The translations under genes and the position numbers were made by a program. Positions 25,773 to 34,847 of a DNA stretch of 42,273 nucleotides are shown here, piece by piece. The stretch covers positions 1-42,273 of the forward strand of contig NZ_WSRP01000026.1 of the NCBI RefSeq assembly GCF_009767915.1, read 5' to 3'. The DNA comes from Parasutterella muris (GTDB lineage: Bacteria > Pseudomonadota > Gammaproteobacteria > Burkholderiales > Burkholderiaceae_F). The notes under the pieces are model-generated. The model had not been told where the DNA came from. It did no database searches and worked only from the letters and a program-made list of their open reading frames with translations. How positions within the stretch are numbered: the stretch's first letter is position 1; each line of letters starts with the position of its first letter.

Positions 25773-26222
25773 ATGCAAATCATTCTGCTTGAATCCATTC
25801 CTCACGTTGGTCAGCTCGGCGATGTGGTTAAAGTTAAAGACGGTTTCGCCCGTAACTACCTCATCCCCACAAAGCGTGCTAAACGCGCTACTGAAGCTGC
25901 GATTGAAGAATTCAAAGCCCACAAGGCTGAACTCGAACGCGCTCAGGCTGAACGTCTTGCTAAGGCTCAGGAACTGAAGACTAAGATCGACGGTATCGTT
26001 CTTACAATCGCTTCCAAGGCCGGCGTTGACGGCCGTCTGTTCGGCTCTGTCACCAACATGGACGTTGCTGAGGCTCTGGCTAAACTTGGCTACGATATTC
26101 ATAAGAGCCAGGTTCGCACCCCGCTCGGCGCGATCAAGGCTATCGGTGAATATCCGCTGCAGATCGACCTTCACCACGACATCGTCGCTGACGTCGTTGT
26201 TCAGGTCGTCGCTGAAGCCTAA
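25773..26222 (+). CDS. rplI: 50S ribosomal protein bL9
   Basis: A 149-residue L9 protein. The N-terminal domain MQIILLESIPHVGQLGDVVK and FARNYLIPTKRA is diagnostic, followed by the long connecting helix rich in Ala/Glu/Lys and the C-terminal domain from about residue 85. A double-hairpin terminator follows. Confidence 0.98.
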   Translation: MQIILLESIPHVGQLGDVVKVKDGFARNYLIPTKRAKRATEAAIEEFKAHKAELERAQAERLAKAQELKTKIDGIVLTIASKAGVDGRLFGSVTNMDVAEALAKLGYDIHKSQVRTPLGAIKAIGEYPLQIDLHHDIVADVVVQVVAEA

Positions 26223-26237
26223 TCGACAGGAATGCGC

Positions 26238-26298
26238 GAGGGCCTCAGGCCCTCTGAAAATCCCAAAAGGTCTTCGGACTGTTTTGGGATTTTTTTTT
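26238..26298 (+). terminator. double-hairpin terminator of the rpsF operon
   Basis: A first perfect stem GAGGGCC/GGCCCTC (26238-26254) is followed by AATCCCAAAA paired with TTTTGGGATT (26259-26291) and an uninterrupted T-run to 26298. Confidence 0.92.
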
Positions 26299-26349
26299 CA
26301 GCAGCGAGCACTCGAATCCGCTATAGTTTTCTTTCCACTAGAGGAAAAA

Positions 26350-27798
26350 ATGCCAGATAACTATTCAAAAAATGATGCTGAAATTCAGCAGTACCGTACC
26401 CCGCCTGCTGCTAAAGAAGCCGAAGACGCGGTCCTCGGCGCGCTCCTTCTCGACAATAAGGTCTTCGACCTGATCGGCGGCCGTATCGATGTTGAGGATT
26501 TTTATGATTACGGCAACCGCCTGATCTTTGAAAACATTAAAAAACTCATCGGAGAGGGCAGGCCCGCGGATATCCTGACCGTGCATGACCTGCTGCGCGA
26601 GGCGGGTCTGGAAACAGAAACCGGCGGTATGGAATACCTCAACCGCATCGCCGATTACAGCCCGGGCGCGGCCAATATCGTGCGTTACGCCGAAATTATC
26701 CGTGACCGCTCAACGAGACGCCGCCTCATTACCGCAGGCAACGAAATTGTCAGCGACGCTTTAAATCCCGGAGCTCGCGAAGCGAAAGATCTGCTTGATG
26801 AGGCTCAGGCAAAAATGCTCCGTATCAACGAAGAATTGGCTAAAAGCGGCAGCGGCTTCCAAAAGATTGACTCCGTGCTGGCCGATTACACGACACACCT
26901 GCGCGAGCTCTCCGAAATGGATAATCCGGGTATGGTCTACGGCGTCGGAACGGGTTTCCCGGACTTGGACCGCATGACCAACGGCATGCACGAAGGCGAA
27001 CTGATTATCGTCGCCGGCCGTCCGGCGATGGGCAAGACCGCTTTTGCTCTGAATATCGCGCTGCACGTCGGCGCCAATCAGGCGCTGCCTGTCGGTATCT
27101 TTTCGATGGAAATGTCGGCTGAACAGATCGCGGGCCGACTGCTCAGCGCGCTCGGAGAAATCCCCGCCGGAGATCTGAAAACCGGTCAGCTCGGCAATAA
27201 TTGGCGATCTTTCTATAACGCGGCCGAACAGCTCGAAAAATCTCCGATCTTTATCGATGACACCAGCGGACTCTCAATTCTCAGCCTGCGAAGCAGAGCG
27301 CGTCAGCTTTTAAACCGCGTCGGCGGCAAACTCGGACTGATCGTTGTGGATTACCTGCAGCTGATGTCGGGCGAAAGCTCTTCGCGCGGCGGAGATCAGA
27401 ACCGAGCTTCCGAAATTGCGGAAATCTCGCGCGGTCTCAAAGGTCTCGCAAGAGAGCTGAAGGTTCCGATTATCGCGCTGTCTCAGATTAAGCGTGATGT
27501 GGACAATCGTCCTAATAAACGTCCTTTAATGAGTGACTTGAGAGAATCCGGTTCTATTGAGCAGGATGCGGACGTCATTATGTTCCTGTATCGGCCGGCC
27601 GCATACCAGCGCAAAGAAGATTCCGATGATCCGGATGCACCGGCACCGGCTGAGGAACCGGCCAACGCGTCGGAAGCCGAGCTGATTATCGGTAAACAGC
27701 GCAGCGGTCCGACCGGAACAATCCCTCTGATCTTCCAGGGGGCTTATACGAGATTTGTCAGTCGGGCAACCGACATGCAGATGCAGGCTGGATATTAA
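26350..27798 (+). CDS. dnaB: replicative DNA helicase DnaB
   Basis: The hexameric helicase that unwinds the chromosome at the fork, 482 residues. An N-terminal domain (about residues 15-125) begins PPAAKEAEDAVLGALLLDN. The RecA-like domain carries Walker A GRPAMGKTAFALN (about residue 222), FSMEMSAEQ, Walker B LIVVDYLQLMSG and RESGSIEQDADVIMFLYR. A proline/acid-rich insert of about 15 residues (DDPDAPAPAEEPANAS) sits between YRPAAYQRKE and ELIIGKQRSGP, where E. coli has a short loop. The ATG at 26350 follows GAGGA; a longer frame from 26026 runs through rplI and is spurious. TATAGT at 26322-26327 is a possible -10 element. Confidence 0.97.
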   Translation: MPDNYSKNDAEIQQYRTPPAAKEAEDAVLGALLLDNKVFDLIGGRIDVEDFYDYGNRLIFENIKKLIGEGRPADILTVHDLLREAGLETETGGMEYLNRIADYSPGAANIVRYAEIIRDRSTRRRLITAGNEIVSDALNPGAREAKDLLDEAQAKMLRINEELAKSGSGFQKIDSVLADYTTHLRELSEMDNPGMVYGVGTGFPDLDRMTNGMHEGELIIVAGRPAMGKTAFALNIALHVGANQALPVGIFSMEMSAEQIAGRLLSALGEIPAGDLKTGQLGNNWRSFYNAAEQLEKSPIFIDDTSGLSILSLRSRARQLLNRVGGKLGLIVVDYLQLMSGESSSRGGDQNRASEIAEISRGLKGLARELKVPIIALSQIKRDVDNRPNKRPLMSDLRESGSIEQDADVIMFLYRPAAYQRKEDSDDPDAPAPAEEPANASEAELIIGKQRSGPTGTIPLIFQGAYTRFVSRATDMQMQAGY

Positions 27799-27802
27799 CT
27801 AG

Positions 27803-28285
27803 ATGCTGGATATTATTCTTTGGATCGCGGCAGTCCTTCTTATGGGTGTGGGAATACTCGGTACCGTCATTCCGATGATTCCCGGACTGCCGATGATCTT
27901 TGCCGGAGCTTGGCTCGCGGCCTTTATCGATCACTATGACAAGATCAATGTCTGGGTCGTCGTGCTTCTTGGGGTGCTGATGCTCTTCGGTCTGGCAGTC
28001 GACTGGATCGCACAAACGATGGGCGCAAAAAAGGCCGGGGCGACCAAGCTCGGGATTGTCGGCTCCCTGATCGGTACCTTTGTCGGTATCTTTACCGGAC
28101 TCTGGGGTTTGATTTTTATGCCGCTCCTCGGAGCGGCGATCGGCGAGTTTATTGATCATCAGGACATGCTTCGCAGCGGTAAGGTCGGTTTTGCGACATG
28201 GCTCGGAATGATCATCGGCACCGTTGTTAAGCTTGCGCTCGCTTTTACCATGATCGGTGTTGTGATTGCCGATATTCTGATTTAG
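27803..28285 (+). CDS. DUF456 family membrane protein
   Basis: A 160-residue protein with four to five hydrophobic segments rich in glycine (about residues 5-40, 48-68, 85-120, 132-158). The motif GILGTVIPMIPGLPMIFAGA and the glycine-rich helix pair GSLIGTFVGIFTGLWGLIF and PLLGAAIGEF are typical of DUF456. Function unknown. It starts four bases after dnaB and precedes phoH, so all three may be one transcript. A GTCCGT/ACGGAC hairpin lies at its stop codon (28285-28299). Confidence 0.85.
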   Translation: MLDIILWIAAVLLMGVGILGTVIPMIPGLPMIFAGAWLAAFIDHYDKINVWVVVLLGVLMLFGLAVDWIAQTMGAKKAGATKLGIVGSLIGTFVGIFTGLWGLIFMPLLGAAIGEFIDHQDMLRSGKVGFATWLGMIIGTVVKLALAFTMIGVVIADILI

Positions 28286-28330
28286 TCCGTGAAACGGACA
28301 GCGCAACAGAAATCGTAAGGATTTAAAAAT

Positions 28331-29998
28331 ATGCCATTACCAAAAATGCCTTCCGGCAAAGCAAGCAGATTGACGGATATCGCCGCCTCTCTGCCTCTCG
28401 AGGGCCCGACAGAGCAGGATAAAAAGACGGTTCGACGTGCCAGAAAAAATAAAACGACTGAACTGCCGAAAAAGGAAGCGGCCTTGCTGAAACCCGTCGC
28501 CGCAAAAGAAGCAGTCAGGGAAGTTAAAGCGGAGATGAGCAAAGAAGCCGCCGCGGCCAAGAAGGAAGCCTGCGCGCCCGTTTCGCATCGCCGAAACAAA
28601 AATATTCCGGACGACGGGAAAAAGCGCCTTTATGTGCTGGATACCAATGTCCTCATGCACGATCCGACAAGTATCTTCCGCTTTGAAGAGCACGACGTTT
28701 ATCTGCCGATGATCACGCTTGAAGAGCTCGATAACCATAAGAGCGGCATGACCGATGTCGCAAGAAACGTGCGTCAGGTCAGCCGCACGCTCGATCAGAT
28801 CATGCAGCATCTTGAGGGCAGCATCGAGCACGGTGTTCCTTTGAATGTGCTCGGCAATAAAGAGGCTTTGGGAAGACTCTTTATTCAGACAACTCCATAC
28901 CCGAATGATTTGAATATGCTTGAGAGCGGAAAGGCGGACAACCGTATTCTTTCCGTGGTCAAGGGGTTGGAAAAACAGCGCTCGGACCGCACGGTCGTTT
29001 TAGTTTCCAAAGACATCAATATTCGATTGAAGGCGGCAGCGCTCGGTCTGCTCGCGGAGGATTACTACAACGACAAGATGATCGAGGACTGCGATCTTCT
29101 GTATACCGGCCTGCTTAAACTCCCGGCGAATTTCTGGGAACTGCACGGCAAGGATCTGAAATCCTGGCAGAAGGACGGCAGAACTTGGTACCAAATCAAG
29201 GGCCCGATGGTCAGGCAATTCCTCATCAATCAGTTCATTTGGTACGAAGCTCCCGACGCCACTCCGTTCTATGGGGAAGTCAAGTCGATCGAAGGCGATA
29301 CCGCGGTCGTCCGTGTTATTGATGACTACACCAACCCGAAACATCAGGTTTGGGGCATCAATGCGAGAAACCGTGAGCAGAGTTTCGCTTTGAATCTTCT
29401 TCTGGATCCGGAAATTGATTTCGTGACGCTGCTCGGTCAGGCGGGCACCGGCAAGACGCTGCTGACGCTTGCCGCCGCTTTGACTCAGACAATGGAGATG
29501 CGCCGCTTTAATGAAATCATCATTACGCGCGCGACCATTTCCGTCGGCGAAGATATCGGCTTTTTGCCGGGCACTGAGGAAGAGAAGATGGCCCCGTGGC
29601 TTGGCGCGATTGACGACAACCTCGAGGTGCTGAATCGAGGCGGAAACGGAACCGAGTGGGGTAGAAGAGCCTCCGAGGATCTGATCCGTTCCAGAATCCG
29701 AATCAAGTCAATGAGCTTCATGCGCGGCCGCACGTTCCTGAATAAGTTCGTCATCATCGATGAGGCGCAGAACCTGACGCCGAAACAGATGAAAACGCTG
29801 ATTACGCGCGCGGGTCCGGGCTCCAAGATCGTCTGCCTCGGCAATATCGCGCAGATCGATACGCCTTATCTGACGGAAGGCTCATCCGGTCTGACGTATG
29901 TCGTCGACCGATTTAAGAATTGGCTGCATTCCGGACATATCACAATGCAGCGAGGCGAACGCTCAAGACTCGCGGATTACGCAAGCGAAGCTCTTTAA
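28331..29998 (+). CDS. PhoH-type ATPase with PIN domain (PhoH2/YlaK-like)
   Basis: A 555-residue fusion of a PIN ribonuclease domain and a PhoH ATPase domain; PhoH2 proteins are described as RNA helicase-ribonucleases. The first 97 residues are a lysine/alanine-rich, probably disordered extension. The PIN domain starts at KRLYVLDTNVLMHDP (D104, then EELD and later acidic residues). The PhoH domain has Walker A GQAGTGKTLL (about 367) and Walker B FVIIDEAQNL (about 472). No Pho box was seen upstream, so phosphate control is not indicated. A terminator lies eight bases after the stop. Confidence 0.92.
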   Translation: MPLPKMPSGKASRLTDIAASLPLEGPTEQDKKTVRRARKNKTTELPKKEAALLKPVAAKEAVREVKAEMSKEAAAAKKEACAPVSHRRNKNIPDDGKKRLYVLDTNVLMHDPTSIFRFEEHDVYLPMITLEELDNHKSGMTDVARNVRQVSRTLDQIMQHLEGSIEHGVPLNVLGNKEALGRLFIQTTPYPNDLNMLESGKADNRILSVVKGLEKQRSDRTVVLVSKDINIRLKAAALGLLAEDYYNDKMIEDCDLLYTGLLKLPANFWELHGKDLKSWQKDGRTWYQIKGPMVRQFLINQFIWYEAPDATPFYGEVKSIEGDTAVVRVIDDYTNPKHQVWGINARNREQSFALNLLLDPEIDFVTLLGQAGTGKTLLTLAAALTQTMEMRRFNEIIITRATISVGEDIGFLPGTEEEKMAPWLGAIDDNLEVLNRGGNGTEWGRRASEDLIRSRIRIKSMSFMRGRTFLNKFVIIDEAQNLTPKQMKTLITRAGPGSKIVCLGNIAQIDTPYLTEGSSGLTYVVDRFKNWLHSGHITMQRGERSRLADYASEAL

Positions 29999-30005
29999 TC
30001 CTTAT

Positions 30006-30031
30006 GCGCTCTCTGATCGGGAGCGCTTTTT
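30006..30031 (+). terminator. intrinsic terminator after phoH
   Basis: GCGCTC and GAGCGC pair around a nine-base loop and run into TTTTT. Confidence 0.8.
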
Positions 30032-30166
30032 CGTTTCCGACTGAAGATATTTGCGTTTCTGCCGCTGAAAGCGATAAAAAAGAACCTGTCTCACGTAAGG
30101 AGCGGGGAGAAATTTCGTAAAATCTTAAGTTAACTGTTTTTGAATTTACCTAGATAAAGGTTCCGT

Positions 30167-31516
30167 ATGAATAACGATTTTCCTCGAATTAAACGTCTGC
30201 CGCCGTACGTCTTTAATATTACTAATGAACTTAAAATGGCAGCGCGTCACCGCGGAGAGGATATCATCGACTTGAGCATGGGCAATCCCGACGGGGATAC
30301 TCCCAAGCACATTGTGGACAAAATGGTTGAAGTCGCAGAGAGAACAGGAACTCACGGCTATTCAGCCTCCAGAGGTATCCCGAGACTGCGCAAAGCGATC
30401 AGCGATTGGTACAAACGCCGCTGGGACGTGGATATCGATCCGGACAAAGAAGCGATCGTTACCATCGGCTCTAAGGAAGGTATCGCGCATCTGATGCTTG
30501 CAACGCTTGACCGAGGTGACACTATTCTCGTTCCGAATCCGAGCTACCCGATCCACATTTACGGCGCCATCATCGCCGGTGCCGACGTCCGCAGCGTTCG
30601 TATGGGCCCGGGCCTTGATTTCTTCGCAGAGTTCGAGCGCGCTGTTGTGGAAACAACACCTAAGCCCAAACTCATGATCCTGGGCTTCCCGAGCAATCCG
30701 ACTGCTCAGTGCGTTGATCTGGAATTCTTCAAAAAGCTGGTTGATCTGGCTAAGAAACACGGTATTTATATCGTGCACGATTTGGCCTACGCCGACATCG
30801 TTTATGACGACTACAAAGCGCCTTCCATCATGGAAGTTCCGGGTGCCAAGGACGTTGCTGTTGAATTCTTCACTATGAGCAAGAGCTACAACATGGCCGG
30901 ATGGCGTATCGGCTTCATGGTCGGAAATCAAGAGCTCGTGCATGCGCTGACTCGTATCAAGAGCTATCACGATTACGGCACCTTCACTCCGATTCAGGTC
31001 GGCGCGATTGAGGCGCTGAACGGACCTCAGGAGTGCGTGGAAGAAGTTCGCAAAGAATATCAGCACCGCCGCGACATTATGGTCAAAGGTTTGCATGACA
31101 TTGGCTGGAATGTAGAAAATCCGAAGGCGAGTATGTACATCTGGGCCGAACTGCCCGAATTCTATAAGCCGATGGGCAGCGTGGAATTCTCCAAGCGTCT
31201 TCTGGAAGTCGCTAAGGTCGCGGTTTCTCCCGGTGTTGGTTTCGGTGAATACGGCGAAGGCTTTGTTCGTATTGCTCTGATCGAAAACGCCGATCGTATC
31301 CGTCAGGCGCTTCGCGGCATTCGCAAGATGTTCAAGGAAGACGGTCTGATTGAACCGAAGAGCAAGAAATTCCACCGTCACTGGAAGGGAGAACCGGCCC
31401 CTGCGCCGATTTCTGCAAAGAAAAAAGAAATTGAATTTAAAGGCGTCTCTAATCTGCCGACGAAAGCAAAACCTAAGGCAAAGTCCAAGGCTAAGCCTGC
31501 GAAAAAGAAAGCTTAA
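30167..31516 (+). CDS. alaC: alanine transaminase (AlaC-like)
   Basis: A PLP-dependent class I aminotransferase of 449 residues, probably converting pyruvate and glutamate to alanine. [24 protein letters not shown] and GFPSNPTAQ are substrate-loop motifs. The Schiff-base lysine is in [15 protein letters not shown] (about residue 239). Residues beyond about 405 form a lysine/alanine/proline-rich tail (ending KAKPAKKKA) not found in E. coli AlaC. hom follows after 18 bp, with GAGGGAG in between; alaC-hom-thrC is a common betaproteobacterial order. Confidence 0.92.
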   Translation: MNNDFPRIKRLPPYVFNITNELKMAARHRGEDIIDLSMGNPDGDTPKHIVDKMVEVAERTGTHGYSASRGIPRLRKAISDWYKRRWDVDIDPDKEAIVTIGSKEGIAHLMLATLDRGDTILVPNPSYPIHIYGAIIAGADVRSVRMGPGLDFFAEFERAVVETTPKPKLMILGFPSNPTAQCVDLEFFKKLVDLAKKHGIYIVHDLAYADIVYDDYKAPSIMEVPGAKDVAVEFFTMSKSYNMAGWRIGFMVGNQELVHALTRIKSYHDYGTFTPIQVGAIEALNGPQECVEEVRKEYQHRRDIMVKGLHDIGWNVENPKASMYIWAELPEFYKPMGSVEFSKRLLEVAKVAVSPGVGFGEYGEGFVRIALIENADRIRQALRGIRKMFKEDGLIEPKSKKFHRHWKGEPAPAPISAKKKEIEFKGVSNLPTKAKPKAKSKAKPAKKKA

Positions 31517-31534
31517 TTTAAACGAGGGAGAATA

Positions 31535-32845
31535 ATGGCAACACCGATCAAGGTTGGCCTGGCGGGCTTCGGCAACGTCGGCAGCGGAACATACAGCATC
31601 TTAAAACGCAACCACTCGCTGATTACTCAGCGAGCCGGTGCTCCGATTACCGTTAAACGCGTGGCCGTCCGCAATGTTGACCGCGTCAGAAAACTTGTGG
31701 ATGAAGACGTGGCGGTCAGCAGCGACTGGCACGACTTGGTGACGGATCCCGAGATTAACGTGGTGGTCGAGGCGATCGGCGGTATTGAGCCCGCGAGATC
31801 TCTGATTCTTGCCGCAATCGACGCAGGCAAACACGTTGTTACGGCCAATAAGGCGCTGCTTGCCGAGCACGGTAATGAAATTTTTAAGGCGGCTGAAGAA
31901 AAAGGCGTAAACGTTGCGCTTGAAGCGGCAGTCGCCGGCTCTATTCCGATTGTGAAAGCGCTGCGTGAAGGCTTGGCCGCAAACCGCGTCTCAAGCATCG
32001 CGGGCATCATTAACGGAACCTGCAACTTTATTCTCTCGACAATGCGCGATACCGGCAGAAGCTTTGATGATGTGCTCGCTGAAGCGCAGCGTCTCGGTTA
32101 CGCTGAAGCGGACCCGACGTTCGATATCGAAGGCATTGACTCCGCCCACAAGCTGGTGCTGCTTTCTTCGATTGCTTTCGGCGTGCCCGTCAATATGGAT
32201 AAAGTGCATATCGAAGGCATCAGCCGTCTTGAAGCGAAAGACATTAAATTTGCCGAGGAGCTCGGCTATCGCATCAAGCTGCTCGGCATTACGAAATATA
32301 CCGATTACGGTATTGAACTGCGCGTCCATCCGGCACTGGTGCCGATGCGCCGGCTGCTTGCCAACGTTGAGGGTGCGATGAATGCCGTCGTGGTGAAAGG
32401 CGATGCAGCGGAAAGCTCTCTTTACTACGGTAAAGGAGCGGGCTCTGAGCCGACCGGTTCCGCTGTTGTTGCCGACCTGATCGATATTGCCCGCACCGCC
32501 GACGCCAACGTCAGCGAAAGACCGAAAATGCCGACTACGCAGCATAATCCGGGCGCAAAGGATTTTGCCGATTTCGGCGACACCGTTTGCTCCTATTACC
32601 TGCGTATCCCGGTGGACGATCGCCCCGGTGTCTTAGCGGACCTCGCCCGTATCATCGCGGACAACAACATCTCTATCGAGTCGCTTATCCAGAGAGAAGC
32701 GCCGCAGAAAGAGGATTCCACTGAAGTTATTTTGATGACGCACAGCACAATTGAATCGCTTATGCAGCGTGCGATCCGCACTATGCAGCAGCTCAAGAGC
32801 GTTCGCGGACCGATTGTCGTGCTTCGCAAGGAAGAATTACAGTAA
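31535..32845 (+). CDS. hom: homoserine dehydrogenase
   Basis: Reduces aspartate semialdehyde to homoserine for threonine and methionine synthesis. The 436-residue protein has an N-terminal NAD(P) fold with GLAGFGNVGSGTY (about residue 8), the catalytic region with GIINGTCNFIL (about 157) and YAEADPTFDIEGIDSAHK (about 188), and a C-terminal ACT domain (about 352-430, IPVDDRPGVLADLARIIADN) that suggests threonine feedback. The stop shares one base with the thrC start. Confidence 0.97.
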   Translation: MATPIKVGLAGFGNVGSGTYSILKRNHSLITQRAGAPITVKRVAVRNVDRVRKLVDEDVAVSSDWHDLVTDPEINVVVEAIGGIEPARSLILAAIDAGKHVVTANKALLAEHGNEIFKAAEEKGVNVALEAAVAGSIPIVKALREGLAANRVSSIAGIINGTCNFILSTMRDTGRSFDDVLAEAQRLGYAEADPTFDIEGIDSAHKLVLLSSIAFGVPVNMDKVHIEGISRLEAKDIKFAEELGYRIKLLGITKYTDYGIELRVHPALVPMRRLLANVEGAMNAVVVKGDAAESSLYYGKGAGSEPTGSAVVADLIDIARTADANVSERPKMPTTQHNPGAKDFADFGDTVCSYYLRIPVDDRPGVLADLARIIADNNISIESLIQREAPQKEDSTEVILMTHSTIESLMQRAIRTMQQLKSVRGPIVVLRKEELQ

Positions 32846-34281
32846 TGCAGTACGTATCGACTCGAGGCGGCGTTCCTGCCGCTACATACAGTGAAATCGT
32901 TCTTCAGGGACTCGCAAAAGACGGCGGCCTCTTTGTCCCTAAAGAATATCCTCAGGTCTCACGCGAAACGCTCGAAAGCTGGCGCGGCCTCAATTACGCG
33001 CAGCTTGCGACCGCGGTTACTTCGCTTTTTGCGAAGGATATGAACCGCTCGACGATCGCGCATCTGTGCGAAAGCACATATACGTCCGAAGTCTACTGCC
33101 ACGGCAGAGAAGGTACCGACTTTTCAAAGATCGTGCCGCTCGTTTGGCTTGAAAAAGATCTGGCGATTCTGGAACTTTCCAACGGTCCGACGCTCGCTTT
33201 TAAAGACATGGCGATGCAGTATTTGGGCGCACTCTTTGAGTACATTTTGTCCCGCAAAGAGAGCCGACTGAATATCCTCGGCGCGACAAGCGGCGATACG
33301 GGCAGCGCTGCGGAATACGCTATGCGCGGCCGCAAAGGCATTCAGGTGTTTATGCTTTCGCCGGCAGGCCGCATGAGCGCTTTCCAGAAAGCGCAGATGT
33401 ACTCGATTGAAGACAAGAACATCTTCAATATCGCGGTCCGAGGCAGTTTCGATGACGCTCAGGACGTGGTCAAGGCGGTTTCGCGAGATCTGGACTTTAA
33501 GGCCGAGCATCATATCGGCGCCGTCAATTCGATTAACTGGGCGCGAATCGCCGCTCAGGTGGTCTATTACTTCAGTGCTTGGCTTCAGGCGACAGAAAGC
33601 CCTGACGAAGAAGTCGCTTTCTCGGTGCCGTCCGGCAACTTCGGCGACATTCTCGCAGGATGGATCGCTAAGAACATGGGTCTGCCCGTCAAACAGCTGA
33701 TCGTCGCGACAAACGAGAACGATGTGCTCTATGAGTTCTTCCGTTCGGGCCGCTACCGCGTGCGTGACTCCGCGCATACTTTTGTGACCAGTTCGCCTTC
33801 GATGGATATCTCCAAGGCGTCGAATTTTGAACGCTATATCTACGATATCTGCGGCAAAAATCCGAACCGCGTGACAGAACTCTGGGACGAACTCGGACAG
33901 AAGGGAGAATTCCTTCTGGACAGCGACGAATGGAATCGCGTAAAAGAAAGCGGATTCACCGCGGCCCGCAGCACGCATGCTGATCGAATCCGCAGAATTC
34001 GTGAAACGTGGGAAAAGCATCAGTTCCTCGTCGATCCGCATACGGCTGACGGCCTCAACGCGGCTGAGCAGATGCGTCTTCCGGGCGTCAAGACGATTTG
34101 TCTGGAAACAGCGCTTCCGGCGAAGTTCGCAGCGACGATTAAAGAAGCCGTGGGCTTTGAGCCTCCGATTCCCGCGGGCTACGAAGCGCTGCTGTCGCTT
34201 CCTCAGCGAGTCACGGAAATGGATCCGAATGTCGAGGAAATTAAAGCCTTCCTCAGCAGCCGAGATCGGGACGCAGAGTAA
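32845..34281 (+). CDS. thrC: threonine synthase
   Basis: A PLP enzyme that converts O-phosphohomoserine to threonine. At 478 residues it belongs to the longer threonine synthase class. The start MQYVSTRGG is typical; the PLP lysine is in SNGPTLAFKDMAMQ (about residue 120), and GATSGDTGSAAEYAMRG is the phosphate-binding loop. ATG at 32845 overlaps the hom stop by one base. A terminator follows. Confidence 0.97.
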   Translation: MQYVSTRGGVPAATYSEIVLQGLAKDGGLFVPKEYPQVSRETLESWRGLNYAQLATAVTSLFAKDMNRSTIAHLCESTYTSEVYCHGREGTDFSKIVPLVWLEKDLAILELSNGPTLAFKDMAMQYLGALFEYILSRKESRLNILGATSGDTGSAAEYAMRGRKGIQVFMLSPAGRMSAFQKAQMYSIEDKNIFNIAVRGSFDDAQDVVKAVSRDLDFKAEHHIGAVNSINWARIAAQVVYYFSAWLQATESPDEEVAFSVPSGNFGDILAGWIAKNMGLPVKQLIVATNENDVLYEFFRSGRYRVRDSAHTFVTSSPSMDISKASNFERYIYDICGKNPNRVTELWDELGQKGEFLLDSDEWNRVKESGFTAARSTHADRIRRIRETWEKHQFLVDPHTADGLNAAEQMRLPGVKTICLETALPAKFAATIKEAVGFEPPIPAGYEALLSLPQRVTEMDPNVEEIKAFLSSRDRDAE

Positions 34282-34294
34282 CTTAAACAGAATA

Positions 34295-34320
34295 GGCCCG
34301 CTGAGTCGGGCCGTATTTTT
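34295..34320 (+). terminator. intrinsic terminator after thrC
   Basis: GGCCCG and CGGGCC pair around CTGAGT, followed by GTATTTTT. It ends six bases before the mobB start, so mobB probably relies on read-through or a promoter within thrC. Confidence 0.85.
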
Positions 34321-34325
34321 ATCAC

Positions 34326-34847
34326 ATGAAGATTGTTAATTTTGTCGGCTATTCCGGAAGCGGCAAGACGACGCTCATAGAGAAGCTGATTCCTATTTTC
34401 TGCGCTCAGGGTCTGCGGGTTGCCGCAATTAAAAATGCGCACCATAACTTTGATATGGATAAGCCCGGAAAAGATTCTTACCGTTATCGCAGGGCAGGGG
34501 CCTCTCAGGTCATTGTCCGCAACGCAGACCGTTGGGCCATGTTTTCGGAAACGCCTCAGGGCGCTCCGCATTTGTCAGAATTGATTGCGCATCTTGATCC
34601 GGCGGATTTAATCGTGGTAGAAGGCTTTAAATCGGAAGACAGCGACGCGCTCAGATTGGAAGTCTTTAGAGAGATCGGCAGAGGCGAGCCTCCGATCTGT
34701 CAGAGTGACGAAAGTATCTGTGCCGTTGTCTCTGACAAAGCGCGAGAAGCGTTTTCCGCGCTGCCTGTGCTGGATATCAGTAGTCCGGAAAAAGTCGCAG
34801 CCTGGATTACAGAAAAACTTCAGATAAAAGGGATTGAGAAATGCTGA
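34326..34847 (+). CDS. mobB: molybdopterin-guanine dinucleotide biosynthesis adapter MobB
   Basis: A 173-residue P-loop protein that assists attachment of GMP to the molybdenum cofactor. The N-terminus MKIVNFVGYSGSGKTTLIEKL contains the Walker A loop, and IVVEGFKSE and AIKNAHHNFDMDKPGKDSYR are MobB motifs. No clear ribosome binding site is seen; the start lies close behind the thrC terminator. The last seven bases overlap moeA. Together with moeA and moaE it forms a molybdenum cofactor cluster. Confidence 0.92.
   Translation: MKIVNFVGYSGSGKTTLIEKLIPIFCAQGLRVAAIKNAHHNFDMDKPGKDSYRYRRAGASQVIVRNADRWAMFSETPQGAPHLSELIAHLDPADLIVVEGFKSEDSDALRLEVFREIGRGEPPICQSDESICAVVSDKAREAFSALPVLDISSPEKVAAWITEKLQIKGIEKC

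Noticed and set aside
26026-26349. N-terminal extension of dnaB reading through rplI.
   Set aside because: It overlaps the L9 gene in another frame and crosses a strong terminator; family members start near the ATG at 26350.
28286-28330. Pho box upstream of phoH.
   Set aside because: No TGTCATA-type repeats are present; only a short GTCCGT/ACGGAC hairpin.
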